Assembly (NCBI RefSeq): GCF_001297015.1
Contig: NZ_LIGE01000047.1
Coordinates: 186,001-250,000, forward strand
Direction of reading: 5' to 3'
DNA length: 64,000 nt
Source of the DNA: Pseudomonas sp. RIT-PI-r
Lineage (GTDB): Bacteria > Pseudomonadota > Gammaproteobacteria > Pseudomonadales > Pseudomonadaceae
Both the position numbers and the translations under genes were made by a program. Below are positions 1 to 8,677 of this stretch, piece by piece. The notes beneath the pieces were generated by a model. It made no database searches, was not told where the DNA came from, and saw only the letters and a program-made list of their open reading frames with translations. Position 1 is the first letter of the stretch. Each line of letters starts with the position of its first letter.

Positions 1-1
1 C

Positions 2-685
2 CAACGCTTGCAGGACGGTCGCGAAGAGGCGTTGCGAGCGGTCGGCGATCTGACCAGCGAACCGAAAGGCATGCTGCGCATGACCTGCGCGGTGGCTTAC
101 GGCGAACGTTTTATCGTGCCGCTGGTGACGCGTTTTATGGGGCTTTATCCGCAGCTGCGCATCGATATCGAATTGAGCAACCGCCAGCTCGATCTGGTGC
201 ATGAAGGATTGGACCTGGCGATTCGTTTGGGGCGGCTGCAGGATTCGCGGTTGGTCGCGACGCGGCTGGCGCCTCGTCGGATGTTTCTCTGCGCGTCACC
301 GTCCTACGTTGAGCGGTATGGCCGCCCACACAGTTTGTCGGAACTGAGCCGGCATAATTGCCTGATCGGCAGCTCGGACATCTGGCAGCTTGAGCAGAAT
401 GGGCGGGAGTTTTCTCAGCGCGTGCAGGGAAACTGGCGTTGCAACAGTGGGCAGGCGGTGCTGGATGCGGCGTTGCAGGGCGTCGGGCTGTGTCAGTTGC
501 CGGATTATTACGTGTTGGAGCATCTGCACAGTGGCGCGTTGATTTCGTTGCTGGAGGCGCATCAGCCGCCGAATACGGCGGTGTGGGCGCTGTATCCGCA
601 GCAGCGGCATTTGTCGCCGAAGGTGCGCAAGCTGGTGGATTTTTTGAAGGAGGGGTTGGCTGAGCGGCCGGAGTATCGAGGTTGA
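2..685 (+). CDS. LysR-family transcriptional regulator, 3' part (5' end outside window)
   Basis: The reading frame is open to the left edge, so this is the C-terminal 227 residues of a longer protein; the N-terminal helix-turn-helix lies outside the window. What remains is the linker and the two-lobed periplasmic-binding-like effector domain of LysR regulators, CrgA-like subgroup. Typical stretches are visible: FIVPLVTRFMGLYPQLRIDI, DLAIRLGRLQDSRLVATRLA and the segment around LCASPSYVERYGRP. In the family this domain binds a small co-inducer and the protein is a tetramer that often controls a divergent gene. The target cannot be seen here. A perfect inverted repeat follows six bases after the stop codon and separates it from the convergent ispD. 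Confidence 0.9.
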   Translation, partial: QRLQDGREEALRAVGDLTSEPKGMLRMTCAVAYGERFIVPLVTRFMGLYPQLRIDIELSNRQLDLVHEGLDLAIRLGRLQDSRLVATRLAPRRMFLCASPSYVERYGRPHSLSELSRHNCLIGSSDIWQLEQNGREFSQRVQGNWRCNSGQAVLDAALQGVGLCQLPDYYVLEHLHSGALISLLEAHQPPNTAVWALYPQQRHLSPKVRKLVDFLKEGLAERPEYRG

Positions 686-690
686 AAAGC

Positions 691-766
691 AAAAGATCGC
701 AGCCTTCGGCAGCTCCTACAGAGGCATGCAATCCCATGTAGGAGCTGCCGAAGGCTGCGATCTTTT
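691..766. repeat. REPIN-like inverted repeat, family A
   Basis: Two perfect 30-base arms at 691-720 and 737-766 with a 16-base loop; the core is GATCGCAGCCTTCGGCAGCT. It lies between the convergent LysR gene and ispD and could form a hairpin that stops transcription from both sides. Related copies occur at 50486-50545 and 60351-60420, and a decayed one at 45417-45444. Confidence 0.9.
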
Positions 767-772
767 GATCTG

Positions 773-1480
773 TTAGCGGCGATTCGCCCAACGCTGGCGC
801 AACCATTCGAGATCTTCCGGCCGGGTAACCTTGAGGTTATCCGCGCGCCCTTCGATCAGTCGCGGCTTCAGCCCCGCCCACTCCATCGCCGACGCTTCGT
901 CAGTAATCACGGCATCCGCAACCAGACTGTCCGCCAACGCCCGATGCAACGCACCGAGGCGAAACATCTGCGGTGTATACGCCTGCCAGATCACACTGCG
1001 ATCGACGGTTTCCACCACCCGACCGTGCTTGTCGACCCGTTTCAAGGTGTCGCGCGCAGGCACTGCGAGCAATCCGCCGACCGGATCATCCGCCAGTTCA
1101 TCGAGTAACTTGTCGAGATCTTCGCGACTCAGATTCGGTCGTGCCGCATCGTGCACCAGTACCCAATCTTCATCATCGGCACCCTGCGCATGCAGGTGCA
1201 GCAAGGCATTGAGCACCGAGGCAGAACGCTCGGCCCCGCCTTCAACGCGCTGAATACGCGAGTCGCTGACGCAGGCCAGATTCGGCCAATAAGGATCATC
1301 AACAGCAAGACTGACCACCAAACCCTTGAGGCTTGGGTGATCGAGGAAACAGCCGAGGCTGTGTTCGAGAATTGTGCGCCCGCCCAGTTGCAGGTATTGC
1401 TTGGGACGGTCCGCGGCCATTCGGGCACCGACGCCCGCGGCAGGAATCACGGCCCAGAAGGCCGGCAGGGAATTGATCAT
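773..1480 (-). CDS. ispD: 2-C-methyl-D-erythritol 4-phosphate cytidylyltransferase
   Basis: This 235-residue enzyme transfers CMP from CTP to MEP, the third step of the non-mevalonate isoprenoid pathway, in the cytoplasm. The N-terminus has the nucleotide-binding signature WAVIPAAGVGARMAADRPKQ (about residues 8-27), with the conserved Arg and Lys that contact CTP. The later motifs VLVHDAARP and ITDEASAME are also typical. The length fits the family. The start codon overlaps the stop of ftsB by four bases (ATGA), so the two are probably translationally coupled. The same window holds dxr, which supplies the MEP substrate. Confidence 0.97.
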   Translation of the reverse strand: MINSLPAFWAVIPAAGVGARMAADRPKQYLQLGGRTILEHSLGCFLDHPSLKGLVVSLAVDDPYWPNLACVSDSRIQRVEGGAERSASVLNALLHLHAQGADDEDWVLVHDAARPNLSREDLDKLLDELADDPVGGLLAVPARDTLKRVDKHGRVVETVDRSVIWQAYTPQMFRLGALHRALADSLVADAVITDEASAMEWAGLKPRLIEGRADNLKVTRPEDLEWLRQRWANRR

Positions 1481-1755
1481 TGGGCCAACTGGTAAAGGGT
1501 TTCGCCGTCCTTGACCATGCCCAACTCGTGACGAGCCCGTTCTTCAACGGTCTCCATACCTTTCTTCAACTCGCTGACTTCAGCGTCCATCACTCGGTTG
1601 CGCTCCAGCAAACCCTCGTTCTCGGCGTGTTGATCAGCAATCTGCTGATTCAGCTCGGCGACCTGCGCCAGACTGCCATTGCCCACCCACAGGCGGTACT
1701 GCAGACCGGCCAGCAGCAGGAGCAAAACGAGAAACAACCAGTAAGGACTGCGCAT
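1477..1755 (-). CDS. ftsB: Cell division protein FtsB
   Basis: This is a 92-residue bitopic membrane protein. A short cytoplasmic N-terminus (MRSPYW) is followed by one transmembrane helix (about residues 6-22, leucine-rich) and a periplasmic coiled coil (about 28-72, with heptad-like VAELNQQIADQHAENEGLLE). The C-terminal part has the family pattern ERARHELGMVKDGE. FtsB forms a complex with FtsL and FtsQ at the division septum and links early and late division proteins. It lies between eno and ispD, the usual place in gammaproteobacteria, and overlaps ispD by four bases. A 171-base gap with a hairpin separates it from eno, so a promoter of its own is possible. Confidence 0.95.
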   Translation of the reverse strand: MRSPYWLFLVLLLLLAGLQYRLWVGNGSLAQVAELNQQIADQHAENEGLLERNRVMDAEVSELKKGMETVEERARHELGMVKDGETLYQLAQ

Positions 1756-1814
1756 CGAATATCAGGTATCCAGTGAAAAAAGACAGCCACGCCAAAACTT
1801 TGAAGCATCTGATA

Positions 1815-1845
1815 GCACGAAGCCTGGAAAGATCCAGGCTTGTGC
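1815..1845 (-). terminator. Hairpin between eno and ftsB
   Basis: The arms 1815-1827 and 1834-1845 pair around the strong core AGCCTGG/CCAGGCT with a 6-base loop; GCAC/GTGC closes the outer end with one mismatched or bulged base. It lies downstream of the eno stop on the minus strand. No strong T-run follows, so it may be a weak terminator or a processing/stabilising hairpin. Confidence 0.5.
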
Positions 1846-1926
1846 TTTAAGGCATCAGATTAGTGGCAAATCCATCGCTGTCACGACTTTTTCGACACAA
1901 TCCGGTGTCCTTTTATCAGTTGGTAC

Positions 1927-3216
1927 TCAGCCGCGGAACTCGCTGCGACCGTTGTACTTGGCTTTGCCATTCAACTGCTCTTCGATACGCAGCAGTTGGT
2001 TGTACTTGGAAACGCGGTCGGAACGGCACAGCGAACCGGTCTTGATCTGGCCAGCCGAGGTGCCCACAGCCAGGTCGGCAATGGTCGAATCTTCGGTTTC
2101 GCCGGAACGGTGCGAGATCACTGCGGTGTAACCGGCAGCCTTGGCCATCTGGATGGCTTCCAGGGTTTCGGTCAGGGTGCCGATCTGGTTGAACTTGATC
2201 AGGATCGAGTTGGCGATCTTTTTATCGATGCCTTCTTTCAGGATCTTGGTGTTGGTCACGAACAGATCGTCGCCCACCAGTTGAACCTTCTCGCCGATCT
2301 TGTCGGTAAGGATCTTCCAGCCAGCCCAGTCGGACTCGTCCAGGCCGTCTTCGATCGAGATGATCGGGTAACGCTCGGTCAGACCTTTCAGGTAGTCGGC
2401 GAAACCTTCAGCGGTGAACACCTGGCCTTCGCCGGACAGGTTGTATTTGCCGTCTTCGTAGAACTCGCTCGCCGCGCAGTCCAGTGCCAGGGTCACGTCG
2501 GTGCCCAGCTTGTAACCGGCGTTGGCGACAGCTTCGGAGATCACTTTCAGCGCGTCTTCGTTGGACGCCAGGTTCGGTGCGAAACCGCCTTCGTCGCCAA
2601 CGGCAGTGCTCAGGCCGCGGGCCTTCAGCACAGCTTTCAAGTGATGGAAAATCTCGGTGCCCATGCGCAGACCTTCCGAGAAAGACTTGGCGCCAACTGG
2701 CTGAACCATGAATTCCTGGATGTCGACGTTGTTATCGGCGTGCTCGCCACCGTTGATGATGTTCATCATCGGCACCGGCATCGAGTAGACACCCGGCGTG
2801 CCGTTGAGGTTGGCGATGTGTGCGTACAGTGGCAGGTCCTGATCCTGCGCAGCAGCCTTGGCCGCAGCCAGGGACACGGCGAGGATGGCGTTGGCGCCCA
2901 GGGTCGCTTTGTTTTCGGTACCGTCGAGCTTGATCATCGCGTGATCCAGGGCTTTCTGGTCGCTTGGGTCGGTGCCCAGCAGCAGATCGCGGATCGGACC
3001 GTTGATGTTGGCTACCGCTTTGAGCACGCCCTTGCCCAGGTAACGGCTCTTGTCGCCATCACGCAGCTCGAGCGCTTCACGCGAGCCAGTGGATGCACCG
3101 GATGGCGCGCACGCGCTGCCGATGATGCCGTTGTCGAGAAGCACGTCCGCTTCCACGGTGGGATTGCCACGGGAGTCGAGAACTTCACGACCTTTGATGT
3201 CGACGATTTTTGCCAT
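1927..3216 (-). CDS. eno: Enolase (phosphopyruvate hydratase)
   Basis: This 429-residue enzyme converts 2-phosphoglycerate to phosphoenolpyruvate, and in many bacteria it is also part of the RNA degradosome. The start is placed at MAKIVDIKGREVLDSRGNPT, the usual enolase N-terminus; a GGAG motif lies upstream in the leader. The frame stays open a further 42 codons upstream, but that extension is not family-like. Visible signatures are the substrate loop ASTGSREALELRDGD, the metal-binding region SIEDGLDESDWAGW, QLVGDDLFVTN with its Mg ligands, and the hallmark SHRSGETEDSTIADLAVG. The C-terminus LNGKAKYNG is also typical. It follows kdsA after 157 bases, and its own promoter in that gap is likely. 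Confidence 0.98.
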   Translation of the reverse strand: MAKIVDIKGREVLDSRGNPTVEADVLLDNGIIGSACAPSGASTGSREALELRDGDKSRYLGKGVLKAVANINGPIRDLLLGTDPSDQKALDHAMIKLDGTENKATLGANAILAVSLAAAKAAAQDQDLPLYAHIANLNGTPGVYSMPVPMMNIINGGEHADNNVDIQEFMVQPVGAKSFSEGLRMGTEIFHHLKAVLKARGLSTAVGDEGGFAPNLASNEDALKVISEAVANAGYKLGTDVTLALDCAASEFYEDGKYNLSGEGQVFTAEGFADYLKGLTERYPIISIEDGLDESDWAGWKILTDKIGEKVQLVGDDLFVTNTKILKEGIDKKIANSILIKFNQIGTLTETLEAIQMAKAAGYTAVISHRSGETEDSTIADLAVGTSAGQIKTGSLCRSDRVSKYNQLLRIEEQLNGKAKYNGRSEFRG

Positions 3217-3314
3217 TGTTGTAAACACTCCAAAGTTGACGAAAACGACGCAGCTAGAGGAAATCTTTTTACCGTCGGCAAGGGGTGTGCAGCGGGCAGA
3301 CTTGCAGACGATAA

Positions 3315-3338
3315 CGCTCATGCCCGAGGGCATGAGCG
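3315..3338. repeat. Perfect palindromic hairpin upstream of eno
   Basis: CGCTCATGCCC (3315-3325) pairs with GGGCATGAGCG (3328-3338), an 11-base perfect stem with a tight loop, in the kdsA-eno gap. There is no clear T-run. It could end kdsA transcription weakly or stabilise the messenger's 3' end; I cannot tell which. Confidence 0.5.
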
Positions 3339-3373
3339 ACAAATCGTGCGGTACTTTACCGGAGAATTGAGTG

Positions 3374-4219
3374 TTACGCGGTTTCTACCGTCGGAAAACT
3401 CTTCACCAGTTCGTCCAAAGCTTTGAGCTGGGCCAGAAATGGCTCCAGTTTGTCCAGACGCAAGGCGCAAGGGCCGTCGCATTTGGCATTGTCCGGATCC
3501 GGGTGAGCTTCGAGGAACAGACCCGCCAGCGACTGGCTCATGCCGGCCTTGGCCAGATCCAGAACCTGTGCACGGCGACCGCCGGCGGAATCGGCACGAC
3601 CACCCGGCATTTGCAGGGCGTGGGTCACGTCGAAGAATACCGGGTACTCGAACTGCTTCATGATGCCGAAGCCGAGCATGTCGACCACGAGGTTGTTGTA
3701 GCCGAAGCTCGAACCACGCTCGCAGAGGATCAGTTGATCGTTACCCGCTTCTGCGCACTTGTTCAGGATGTGTTTCATTTCCTGAGGCGCGAGGAACTGG
3801 GCTTTCTTGATGTTGATCACTGCATTGGTCTTGGCCATCGCGACGACCAGATCGGTCTGGCGCGACAGGAAGGCCGGCAGTTGAATGATGTCGCAGACCT
3901 CAGCGACGACCGCGGCCTGATCAGGCTCGTGGACGTCGGTGATGATCGGCACGCCGAAGGCTTGCTTGATGTCCTGGAAGATGCGCATGCCCTCTTCCAG
4001 GCCAGGACCACGATAGGAGGTCACAGAAGACCGGTTGGCCTTGTCGAAACTGGCCTTGAACACATAAGGGATACCGAGTTTCTCGGTGACCTTCACGTAT
4101 TCCTCGCAAACCTGCATGGCCATGTCACGGCTTTCCAGCACGTTCATGCCGCCGAACAGCACCATGGGTTTGTCGTTGGCAATCTCGATGTCGCCGACGC
4201 GGATGATCTTCTGTGCCAT
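3374..4219 (-). CDS. kdsA: 3-deoxy-8-phosphooctulonate synthase (Kdo-8-P synthase)
   Basis: This 281-residue cytoplasmic enzyme condenses phosphoenolpyruvate with arabinose 5-phosphate to give Kdo-8-phosphate, the precursor of the lipopolysaccharide inner core. The conserved segments FKASFDKANRSSVTSYRGPG, GVPIITDVHEPDQ, QLPAFLSRQTDLV and the C-terminal ALRLDKLEPFLAQL are all present. The full-length product and the start MAQKIIRVGDIEIAN match pseudomonad KdsA. It follows pyrG after five bases and so is co-transcribed with it. The neighbouring eno makes the phosphoenolpyruvate used here. Confidence 0.98.
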   Translation of the reverse strand: MAQKIIRVGDIEIANDKPMVLFGGMNVLESRDMAMQVCEEYVKVTEKLGIPYVFKASFDKANRSSVTSYRGPGLEEGMRIFQDIKQAFGVPIITDVHEPDQAAVVAEVCDIIQLPAFLSRQTDLVVAMAKTNAVINIKKAQFLAPQEMKHILNKCAEAGNDQLILCERGSSFGYNNLVVDMLGFGIMKQFEYPVFFDVTHALQMPGGRADSAGGRRAQVLDLAKAGMSQSLAGLFLEAHPDPDNAKCDGPCALRLDKLEPFLAQLKALDELVKSFPTVETA

Positions 4220-4224
4220 CGGGG

Positions 4225-5856
4225 TTACGCCTTCTTCTGGTGTTGAGCCAACGCTGCTTTGACGAAACCGCTGAACAGCGGGTGGCCATCGCGTGGTGTC
4301 GAGGTGAACTCAGGGTGGAACTGGCAAGCGACGAACCATGGGTGATCGGCCGCTTCTACCACTTCAACCAGCGCTGCGTCAGCCGAGCGACCGGAGATTT
4401 TCAGGCCGGCTTCGATCAGTTGTGGCAGCAGCTTGTTGTTCACTTCGTAACGGTGACGGTGACGCTCGACAATCACATCCTTGGCGTAACAGTCATGCAC
4501 CTTGGAGCCAGCTTCAAGCAGGCATTCCTGAGCGCCGAGGCGCATGGTGCCGCCCAGATCGGACGCTTCGGTACGCACTTCAACGGCGCCGGTCGCGTCT
4601 TCCCACTCGGTGATCAGACCGACAACCGGGTGACCGCTGGCGCGGTCGAACTCGGTGGAGTTGGCGTCTTTCCAGCCCATGACGTTACGAGCGAACTCGA
4701 TGACCGCCACTTGCATGCCCAGGCAGATACCCAGGTAGGGAACCTTGTTTTCGCGAGCGTACTGCACGGCAGTGATCTTGCCTTCCACGCCGCGCAGACC
4801 GAAGCCGCCCGGTACGAGGATCGCGTCGACACCTTCGAGCAGCGCAGTGCCTTGATTTTCGATGTCTTCGGAGTCGATGTAACGCAGGTTGACCTTGGTG
4901 CGGTTGCTGATGCCGGCATGACTCATCGCTTCGATCAGCGACTTGTAGGCGTCCAGCAGTTCCATGTACTTGCCGACCATGGCAATCGTCACTTCGTGTT
5001 CCGGGTTCAGCTTGGCGTCAACCACCGCTTCCCACTCGGACAGATCGGCACTACCGCACTGCAGACCGAAACGCTCAACGACGAAATCGTCCAGACCCTG
5101 CGAGTGCAGGATGCCTGGGATCTTGTAGATGGTGTCGGCGTCTTCCAGCGCGATCACCGCACGTTCTTCAACGTTGGTGAACTGAGCGATCTTGCGACGC
5201 GACGAGATGTCGATCGGGTGATCGGAACGGCACACCAGCACGTCTGGTTGCAGACCGATCGAACGCAGTTCTTTTACCGAGTGCTGAGTTGGCTTGGTCT
5301 TGGTCTCGCCTGCGGTGGCGATGTACGGAACAAGCGTCAGGTGCATCAGCATCGCGCGCTTGGCGCCGACTTCGAAACGCAGTTGACGGATCGCTTCGAG
5401 GAACGGTTGCGACTCGATGTCACCGACGGTGCCACCGATTTCGACCATGGCCACGTCAGCATCGCCAGCACCCTTGATGATGCGGCGCTTGATTTCGTCG
5501 GTGATGTGCGGAATCACCTGGATGGTTGCACCCAGGTAGTCACCACGGCGCTCTTTGCGCAGCACGTGTTCGTAGACACGGCCAGTGGTGAAGTTGTTGT
5601 TCTGGGTCATGGTCGTGCGGATGAACCGCTCGTAGTGGCCCAGGTCCAGGTCGGTCTCGGCGCCGTCGTGGGTGACGAACACTTCACCGTGCTGGAACGG
5701 GCTCATGGTGCCCGGGTCAACGTTGATGTACGGATCCAGCTTAAGCATGGTGACCTTAAGCCCCCGCGCCTCCAGGATAGCCGCCAATGAAGCCGAGGCA
5801 ATGCCTTTCCCCAATGAAGAAACAACACCGCCCGTGACGAATATGTAGCGCGTCAT
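4225..5856 (-). CDS. pyrG: CTP synthase (glutamine hydrolysing)
   Basis: This 543-residue enzyme aminates UTP to CTP with ATP and glutamine. The N-terminal amidoligase domain (about 1-265) starts MTRYIFVTGGVVSSLGKGIA with its P-loop. The C-terminal class I glutamine amidotransferase domain (about 290-540) shows the nucleophile cysteine in YLGICLGMQVAVIEFAR and the catalytic His-Glu in CQFHPEFTSTP. The length is standard. The 274-base region upstream (5857-6130) contains no gene; in the direction of transcription it holds a short stem (ACCGGC/GCCGGT) and a run of seven T, and presumably the promoter. It leads the pyrG-kdsA pair. Confidence 0.98.
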   Translation of the reverse strand: MTRYIFVTGGVVSSLGKGIASASLAAILEARGLKVTMLKLDPYINVDPGTMSPFQHGEVFVTHDGAETDLDLGHYERFIRTTMTQNNNFTTGRVYEHVLRKERRGDYLGATIQVIPHITDEIKRRIIKGAGDADVAMVEIGGTVGDIESQPFLEAIRQLRFEVGAKRAMLMHLTLVPYIATAGETKTKPTQHSVKELRSIGLQPDVLVCRSDHPIDISSRRKIAQFTNVEERAVIALEDADTIYKIPGILHSQGLDDFVVERFGLQCGSADLSEWEAVVDAKLNPEHEVTIAMVGKYMELLDAYKSLIEAMSHAGISNRTKVNLRYIDSEDIENQGTALLEGVDAILVPGGFGLRGVEGKITAVQYARENKVPYLGICLGMQVAVIEFARNVMGWKDANSTEFDRASGHPVVGLITEWEDATGAVEVRTEASDLGGTMRLGAQECLLEAGSKVHDCYAKDVIVERHRHRYEVNNKLLPQLIEAGLKISGRSADAALVEVVEAADHPWFVACQFHPEFTSTPRDGHPLFSGFVKAALAQHQKKA

Positions 5857-6130
5857 GAAAAACCCTAGAAGTCTGCGTTAAAGCGGTACGAGCCGCCGGG
5901 GAAAGCGAAGGAAGGCCGAAGCCCCCGATCACCTGCATTAATCACAGTGCACCTTTCAAAAAAACCGCCGCGTTGGGACAGACCGGCAGATGAAACGCCG
6001 GTACGTTGCTCGCTACACATTTTTTGGAATCGCCCAGCAAAGACTGCTTGGTAATCGGCAACTCCTGCAATTCAGGCGAATCCACAGAAGTTGTATCAAG
6101 AAGGGAGCGTAGTCTACCGGAATGCTCCTT

Positions 6131-7459
6131 TCAGCTCAAACCTTGATCTTCGTCTGTTGGCTGCCAATGCAATTTCCAACCGCCGTGCCCATCGCCATCA
6201 AGCCCCGGCAGGTTCGCCACCGCGAGCAATTCGTCACCGCGAAACAGCAGCGGCAATCTGCCACGCACGAACCCCGGTACCGCGCGCTCATTGAACAGGC
6301 GCTTGAGGTCGCGATGACCTCGATCGGCCAGTTGCATCACTTCGCCACCCTGACGAAAGCCAATGCGCAACGGCCCAGCGGGAGCCTGCCCGCTGAACAT
6401 GACACGTCCGTTATCGGCCAAGCGTAGCGCTGACGACGGCGTCTGCCACTCACATCCGATCACTGGCGCGCACAACCAGGCATCGCTGAGCCACCAGACC
6501 CGACCGGCGCTGCGGTGCAGCTCGCCATCGGCCAGTCGCCAGATTGGCGAGGCATCATGAGCGGCCTCGCAGAGATCGCTCCAACCCGACCAATGGTCGG
6601 TGTCAGGCAAACGAGTCAGTGGCTCGAGCCAATGGCTGATCGCGTTTCGTTGACGCGCAACCGACAGAGCGGTCAGCGGTGTCAACTCCAGCGACGGTAA
6701 TCCCAGCCATTGGAAATCATGGGAGGTCGCGGCCTGCGCCAGGTCCATCTGCGCCAGCTCATCGAGCAACCCCTGCGCTTCACGCTGATGCGCGGCACTG
6801 CGAGCCATGCTCGCCTGCGCTTGCGGCCAGCGCCCGGTCAGCAGCGGCATGACTTGATGGCGTAGATAATTGCGCGAGAATTGCCGATCCTGATTGGACG
6901 GGTCTTCGATCCAGTTCAATTGATGAGCCTGTGCGTACGCCTCCAGCTCGGCTCGGGAGATGTCCAGCAACGGACGAACGAGCGTGCCCTGCCCCACTGA
7001 CCGCTGCGCCGGCATCGCAGACAACCCGCGTACACCCGCGCCGCGCAATAGCCGGAACATCAGTGTTTCCGCCTGATCATCGCGATGTTGACCGGTGAGC
7101 AACACATCATTGGCTTGCGTCAGAGAACTGAACACCGCGTACCGTGCATCCCGCGCCGCCCGCTCCAGGCTAGCACCCGATTGCACCTTCACCCGCTCGA
7201 CCAGCAGGGGCACACCCAGCGCATCACAAACGGACTGGCAATGTTGCGGCCATGCATCAGCTACAGCCTGAAGGCCGTGATGGATATGGACAGCGCTTAG
7301 CGGAGGGAGGGATTCGGATTTCGCCAGAGAGGCAAGCAGATGGAGCAGGACAGTGGAGTCGAGGCCACCGGAGAAGGCGATACGCCAATGAGCGGCATTG
7401 CGCCAAGGCTCAAGGTTGAGCAACAGCCGGGAAGGCAAATCAATCATGGACTGACCCAT
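6131..7459 (-). CDS. tilS: tRNA(Ile)-lysidine synthase
   Basis: This 442-residue enzyme attaches lysine to C34 of the tRNA-Ile with CAU anticodon, which changes both its amino-acid identity and its codon reading to AUA; it is essential. The N-terminal PP-loop ATPase motif is FSGGLDSTVLLHLLA (about residues 29-43), followed by AVHIHHGLQ and LLTGQHRDDQAETLMFRLLRG. The C-terminal TilS domains occupy about 230-430 (GLRQGG-like segment IGFRQGGEVMQLADRGHRDL). The start is uncertain: ATG at 7459 gives MGQSMIDL, and a second ATG lies four codons later; neither has a strong Shine-Dalgarno. A REPIN separates it from accA. Confidence 0.95.
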   Translation of the reverse strand: MGQSMIDLPSRLLLNLEPWRNAAHWRIAFSGGLDSTVLLHLLASLAKSESLPPLSAVHIHHGLQAVADAWPQHCQSVCDALGVPLLVERVKVQSGASLERAARDARYAVFSSLTQANDVLLTGQHRDDQAETLMFRLLRGAGVRGLSAMPAQRSVGQGTLVRPLLDISRAELEAYAQAHQLNWIEDPSNQDRQFSRNYLRHQVMPLLTGRWPQAQASMARSAAHQREAQGLLDELAQMDLAQAATSHDFQWLGLPSLELTPLTALSVARQRNAISHWLEPLTRLPDTDHWSGWSDLCEAAHDASPIWRLADGELHRSAGRVWWLSDAWLCAPVIGCEWQTPSSALRLADNGRVMFSGQAPAGPLRIGFRQGGEVMQLADRGHRDLKRLFNERAVPGFVRGRLPLLFRGDELLAVANLPGLDGDGHGGWKLHWQPTDEDQGLS

Positions 7460-7483
7460 ATTTAACTCTTTGCCCCAAACAAA

Positions 7484-7573
7484 TGTAGGAGTGAGCCTGC
7501 TCGCGATAGCGGTGTGACAGCCAACACATTGGTTGAATGTTACGCCCTCATCGCGAGCAGGCTCACTCCTACA
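7484..7573. repeat. REPIN-like inverted repeat, family B copy 1
   Basis: The arms 7484-7507 (TGTAGGAGTGAGCCTGCTCG plus CGAT) and 7550-7573 are perfect inverted copies of 24 bases with a 42-base spacer. It lies in the accA-tilS gap. Other family B copies are at 30859, 37312, 39053 and 42869. Confidence 0.92.
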
Positions 7574-7590
7574 GGGGTACTGCGTTCGAC

Positions 7591-8538
7591 TTAGAGGCCG
7601 TAGCTCATCAGTCGATCATAACGGCGCTTCAACAGCGCTTCGTTATCGAACTTCTTCAGCATCGCCAGTTGCGAGCTCAGCTCGGCACGGATCGACGCAG
7701 CCGCAGCGGCTGGATCACGGTGCGCGCCGCCCAGAGGTTCGCCAATCACCTTGTCGACGATGCCCAGGCCTTTCAGACGCTCAGCAGTGATGCCCATCGC
7801 TTCAGCAGCATCCGGCGCTTTTTCCGCGGTTTTCCACAGGATCGACGCGCAACCTTCCGGCGAGATCACCGCGTAGGTCGAGTACTGCAGCATGTTCAGC
7901 TGATCGCAGACGCCAATCGCCAGCGCACCGCCGGAACCACCTTCACCAATAACGGTGGCGATGATCGGGGTCTTCAGACGCGCCATCACGCGCAGGTTCC
8001 AGGCGATCGCTTCGCTTTGATTGCGCTCTTCAGCATCGATGCCAGGGTAAGCACCCGGAGTGTCGATGAAGGTCAGGATCGGCATTTTGAAACGCTCGGC
8101 CATCTCCATCAGACGGCAAGCCTTGCGGTAGCCTTCCGGACGCGGCATGCCGAAGTTGCGGCGCACCTTCTCGCGCACTTCGCGGCCTTTCTGGTGACCG
8201 ATGATCATCACCGGCTGGTCTTCCAGGCGGGCGATACCACCAACGATGGCGGCGTCGTCAGAGAAGTGACGATCGCCGTGCAGTTCGTCGAACTCGGTGA
8301 AGATGTGCTGAATGTAGTCGAGGGTGTACGGGCGTTTCGGGTGACGCGCCAGGCGTGCGATCTGCCAGCTGGTCAGCTTGCCGAAGATGTCTTCGGTCAG
8401 CGTTTTGCTCTTGTCCTGCAGGCGGGAGATCTCATCGCCGATATTCAGCGAATTGTCATTACCGACCAAGCGCAACTCTTCGATCTTGGCTTGCAGGTCG
8501 GCGATCGGCTGTTCGAAATCTAGAAAATTCGGGTTCAT
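7591..8538 (-). CDS. accA: Acetyl-CoA carboxylase carboxyltransferase subunit alpha
   Basis: This 315-residue subunit, together with AccD, moves the carboxyl group from biotin carboxyl carrier protein to acetyl-CoA, giving malonyl-CoA for fatty acid synthesis. The start MNPNFLDFEQPIADLQAKIE is the usual N-terminus; the frame is open nine codons further but without family similarity. The crotonase-like core shows TFIDTPGAYPGIDAEERNQS, VIGEGGSGGALAIGVCD and YAVISPEGCASILWK, which shape the oxyanion holes. It lies after dnaE, the standard gammaproteobacterial arrangement, with a 139-base gap that may hold a promoter. Confidence 0.98.
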   Translation of the reverse strand: MNPNFLDFEQPIADLQAKIEELRLVGNDNSLNIGDEISRLQDKSKTLTEDIFGKLTSWQIARLARHPKRPYTLDYIQHIFTEFDELHGDRHFSDDAAIVGGIARLEDQPVMIIGHQKGREVREKVRRNFGMPRPEGYRKACRLMEMAERFKMPILTFIDTPGAYPGIDAEERNQSEAIAWNLRVMARLKTPIIATVIGEGGSGGALAIGVCDQLNMLQYSTYAVISPEGCASILWKTAEKAPDAAEAMGITAERLKGLGIVDKVIGEPLGGAHRDPAAAAASIRAELSSQLAMLKKFDNEALLKRRYDRLMSYGL

Positions 8539-8677
8539 AGGCGTCCGTCTTGGGTCGTGTCCCAAATGAGCTTGGGCCGGCCGGTTGTCTATTCGCGCCC
8601 TACCTTAAGGGAGAGGCGCGCTGAGGTCGAGATTAAAAATTCAGGTTGCGGGCAAGCGCCATGAGGGCACTTGCCGG

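Noticed and set aside
135..806. Minus-strand frame antisense to the LysR gene
   Set aside because: Low-complexity Ala/Pro/Thr-rich product; overlaps a clear LysR effector domain and a REPIN.
1996..3426. A 476-codon frame antisense to eno
   Set aside because: Shadow of a highly codon-biased gene; no recognisable domain or start signal.
5857..6130. T7 run and stem in the pyrG leader as an attenuator
   Set aside because: The stem is only six base pairs and is separated from the T-run; CTP-sensing reiterative start control is known in Gram-positive pyrG, not here.
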